The notes beneath the pieces are model-generated. The model did not search any database, was not told the DNA's origin, and was given only the letters and a program-made list of their open reading frames with translations. DNA of 64,000 bases from Candidatus Zhuqueibacterota bacterium (GTDB lineage: Bacteria > Zhuqueibacterota > Zhuqueibacteria > Zhuqueibacterales > Zhuqueibacteraceae), in assembly GCA_022616415.1 (NCBI GenBank), contig JAKEEU010000107.1, positions 1 to 64,000 of the forward strand, given 5' to 3'. Made by a program: the position numbers and the translations under genes. Shown here one piece after another: positions 62,529 to 64,000 of the stretch (the stretch's first letter is position 1; every line of letters starts with the position of its first letter).

Positions 62529-64000
62529 ATGCGCCAGATCGTCTCGTCCGTTTTGACGCTGCTTTTTTCTCTTCTGCTGTTCACTCCTCTGTTCAGCGGC
62601 ACCACCGGCAAGATTGCCGGCCGCGTGACCGACGCTGATACCAAAGACGGCCTGCCCGGAGTCAACGTTGTCATTGAAGGAACAACCTTGGGCGCAGCCA
62701 CCGACATTGACGGCCATTACGTCATTCTCAACATTCCGCCCGGACTTTATACTGTGAGGTTTTCCTTTATCGGCTATCAAACCATAAAGGTTTCCGAAGT
62801 GCGGGTCAACGTCGATTTCACCACGCGCTTGGATCGAACGCTCAAACCCGGCGCCGTCGAATTGGGCGTGATCGAAGTGCAAGGCGAGCGCAATCCTTTG
62901 GTGCGCGAAGATTTGACCAACACGCAAGTGGCGGTGACCGCGGACGTCATCGACCAGCTTCCGGTGGATCAAATCAGCGACGTGGTGCGCCTGCAAGCCG
63001 GCGTGGTGCAGGACAACGACGGCGCGCTGCACATTCGCGGCGGCCGCTCCAACGAGATCGCTTACCAGATCAACGGCATTTCCATCAACAATCCGTTTAG
63101 CAGTCAGCAGGCGGTTGGCATCGCCACCAATGCGGTGCAGGAAGTTTCGATTTCCACGGGGACTTTTAGTGCCGAATATGGTAATGCGTTGAGCGGCGTC
63201 ATCAATTACGTCACCAAAGACGGCGGCTCCAAATACAGCGGCAGTTTAAGATTTTGGACGGGCGACAATTTCAGCAACCGCAAAGACGTTTTTTTTAATA
63301 TTGATGAAATCGATCTGCTCAACAACAACCGCGCGGAATGGACCTTTGGCGGGCCGGTGCCGCTGCTCGGCAAGAAGCTCACGTTTTTCAGTTCCGGCGT
63401 GCGGCAGAATAACAAAGGCCACCTCTACGGCATTCGCGTTTATAAACCTGAAGACATTTTGTTTATTAATGAAGATTTTTTCATTATCGACCCTCTCGGC
63501 GATGGCCGGGCGAGCGGCGATCGCAAAATCGTTCCGATGGTCACCAGCGAGAGCTTGAATTTGACCGGCAAGCTGACCTGGAATCCGAGCGCGAGAATGA
63601 AGATCACCTACGATTTGGTTTTAGATGATGGTGAGCGTTTTCCACGCACCATCGGAATCGTAAATATGTTTCGCCGCTTCCGTTTCAATCCCGACGGCCG
63701 CCCCAAAACTTTTTCCAATGGCGCCAACCATTCCCTTGGCATAACCCACACGTTGAGCAACAAAACGTTCTACACGCTGAAATTCGGTATCGGTTTTACT
63801 CACGACCGCACTTTTGTTTTTGAAGATCCCGCTGATCCCCGCTACATCCCCAGTTTTGGCAGCCTCTTGACGAACAATCTCATTCAACCGACGGATTATC
63901 TGGCGGGGGGCACGAATTTGGGGCGCTCCTGGGAGAGAACGCGATCGCACTTGGCCAAGCTCGACGTGGTCAGCCAAGTGTTGCCGGCGCACGAATTGAA
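62529..64000 (+). CDS. TonB-dependent receptor with carboxypeptidase-regulatory-like domain (runs off the window)
   Basis: GAGAGGGAGG lies upstream of ATG 62529, and the frame is open to the window end (490 codons seen). Signal peptide (VSSVLTLLFSLLLFTPLFSG), then a CarboxypepD_reg-like beta domain (GKIAGRVTDADTKDGLPGVN; DGHYVILNIPPGLYTVRFSF; residues about 24-115), then the plug domain (VDQISDVVRLQAGVVQ; HIRGGRSNEIAYQINGISIN; VSISTGTFSAEYGNALSGVI; about 140-235) and the start of the barrel. This SusC/CirA-like layout imports large substrates through the outer membrane with TonB energy. Substrate unknown. It is divergent from the secreted-protein run. Confidence 0.9.
   Translation, partial: MRQIVSSVLTLLFSLLLFTPLFSGTTGKIAGRVTDADTKDGLPGVNVVIEGTTLGAATDIDGHYVILNIPPGLYTVRFSFIGYQTIKVSEVRVNVDFTTRLDRTLKPGAVELGVIEVQGERNPLVREDLTNTQVAVTADVIDQLPVDQISDVVRLQAGVVQDNDGALHIRGGRSNEIAYQINGISINNPFSSQQAVGIATNAVQEVSISTGTFSAEYGNALSGVINYVTKDGGSKYSGSLRFWTGDNFSNRKDVFFNIDEIDLLNNNRAEWTFGGPVPLLGKKLTFFSSGVRQNNKGHLYGIRVYKPEDILFINEDFFIIDPLGDGRASGDRKIVPMVTSESLNLTGKLTWNPSARMKITYDLVLDDGERFPRTIGIVNMFRRFRFNPDGRPKTFSNGANHSLGITHTLSNKTFYTLKFGIGFTHDRTFVFEDPADPRYIPSFGSLLTNNLIQPTDYLAGGTNLGRSWERTRSHLAKLDVVSQVLPAHEL

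Noticed and set aside
1-64000. tRNA, rRNA or riboswitch
   Set aside because: No cloverleaf with a T-loop GGTTCGA-type arm, no rRNA segment and no riboswitch core that I could recognise by eye; a tRNAscan or Infernal run would be decisive.

Overview
The window looks like a chromosomal piece of an uncultured Gram-negative bacterium of the Fibrobacterota-Chlorobi-Bacteroidota superphylum, possibly a candidate division KSB1 or Calditrichota relative. The grounds are four secreted proteins ending in 'NYPNPFNP' (type IX-secretion/FlgD-like) C-terminal domains, a carboxypeptidase-regulatory-domain TonB receptor, Omp85 barrels, and an expansion of about 800-residue MacB/FtsX permeases without ATPases. 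This assignment is inference. No rRNA, tRNA, CRISPR array, integrase or transposase gene was seen.

Layout. (1) 0.1-6.2 kb: four-gene type IV pilus / type II secretion-like operon (ATPase, PilM-PilN-SPOR fusion, PilO-PilP fusion, secretin), then a TPR/WD40 protein. (2) 9.4-13.5 kb: housekeeping ychF (-) and leuS (+), with remnants of small genes around their shared upstream region. (3) 13.5-16.2 kb: two extra copies of the leuS 3' end, each followed by a covarying stem-loop and a cargo gene (AAA ATPase; DUF433-DUF5615 toxin-antitoxin), plus toxin debris. (4) 16.3-19.7 kb: a phosphotransferase, then decayed mscS, corA, nitrilase and GNAT genes. (5) 19.7-23.5 kb: an AT-richer two-gene restriction/defence unit (Eco57I-like methylase plus PD-(D/E)XK protein). 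(6) 23.7-31.1 kb: a dicarboxylate symporter, a membrane protein, and two kinase-like/Omp85 outer-membrane proteins, the second lacking its kinase-like core. (7) 32-50.3 kb: five MacB/FtsX permease paralogues (one broken, one internally shortened), interleaved with toxin-antitoxin remnants, a TIR-like/DUF1566 protein, an S41-like protease and an AAA_14/DUF4143 ATPase. (8) 50.4-53.2 kb: Uma2, SNase, and a UshA-like tetraheme protein whose frame is interrupted by one UGA where relatives are expected to have Cys, followed by a SECIS-like hairpin. (9) 53.7-64 kb: a HEAT lipoprotein, four FG-GAP/beta-propeller secreted proteins in one minus-strand run, and the start of a TonB-dependent receptor.

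Three themes cut across genes. First, intergenic palindromic arrays of short tandem repeats (7-mers at eight or more places; 6-, 10- and 16/17-mers elsewhere), often at gene 3' ends. Second, an unusually high number of genes with internal deletions or truncations, real decay or assembly collapse. Third, duplicated gene 3' tails (leuS twice, one permease) that suggest recombination at gene ends. The strongest candidates for new biology are the putative selenoprotein at 51.8-53.1 kb and the leuS-tail cassette locus at 13.3-16.2 kb.
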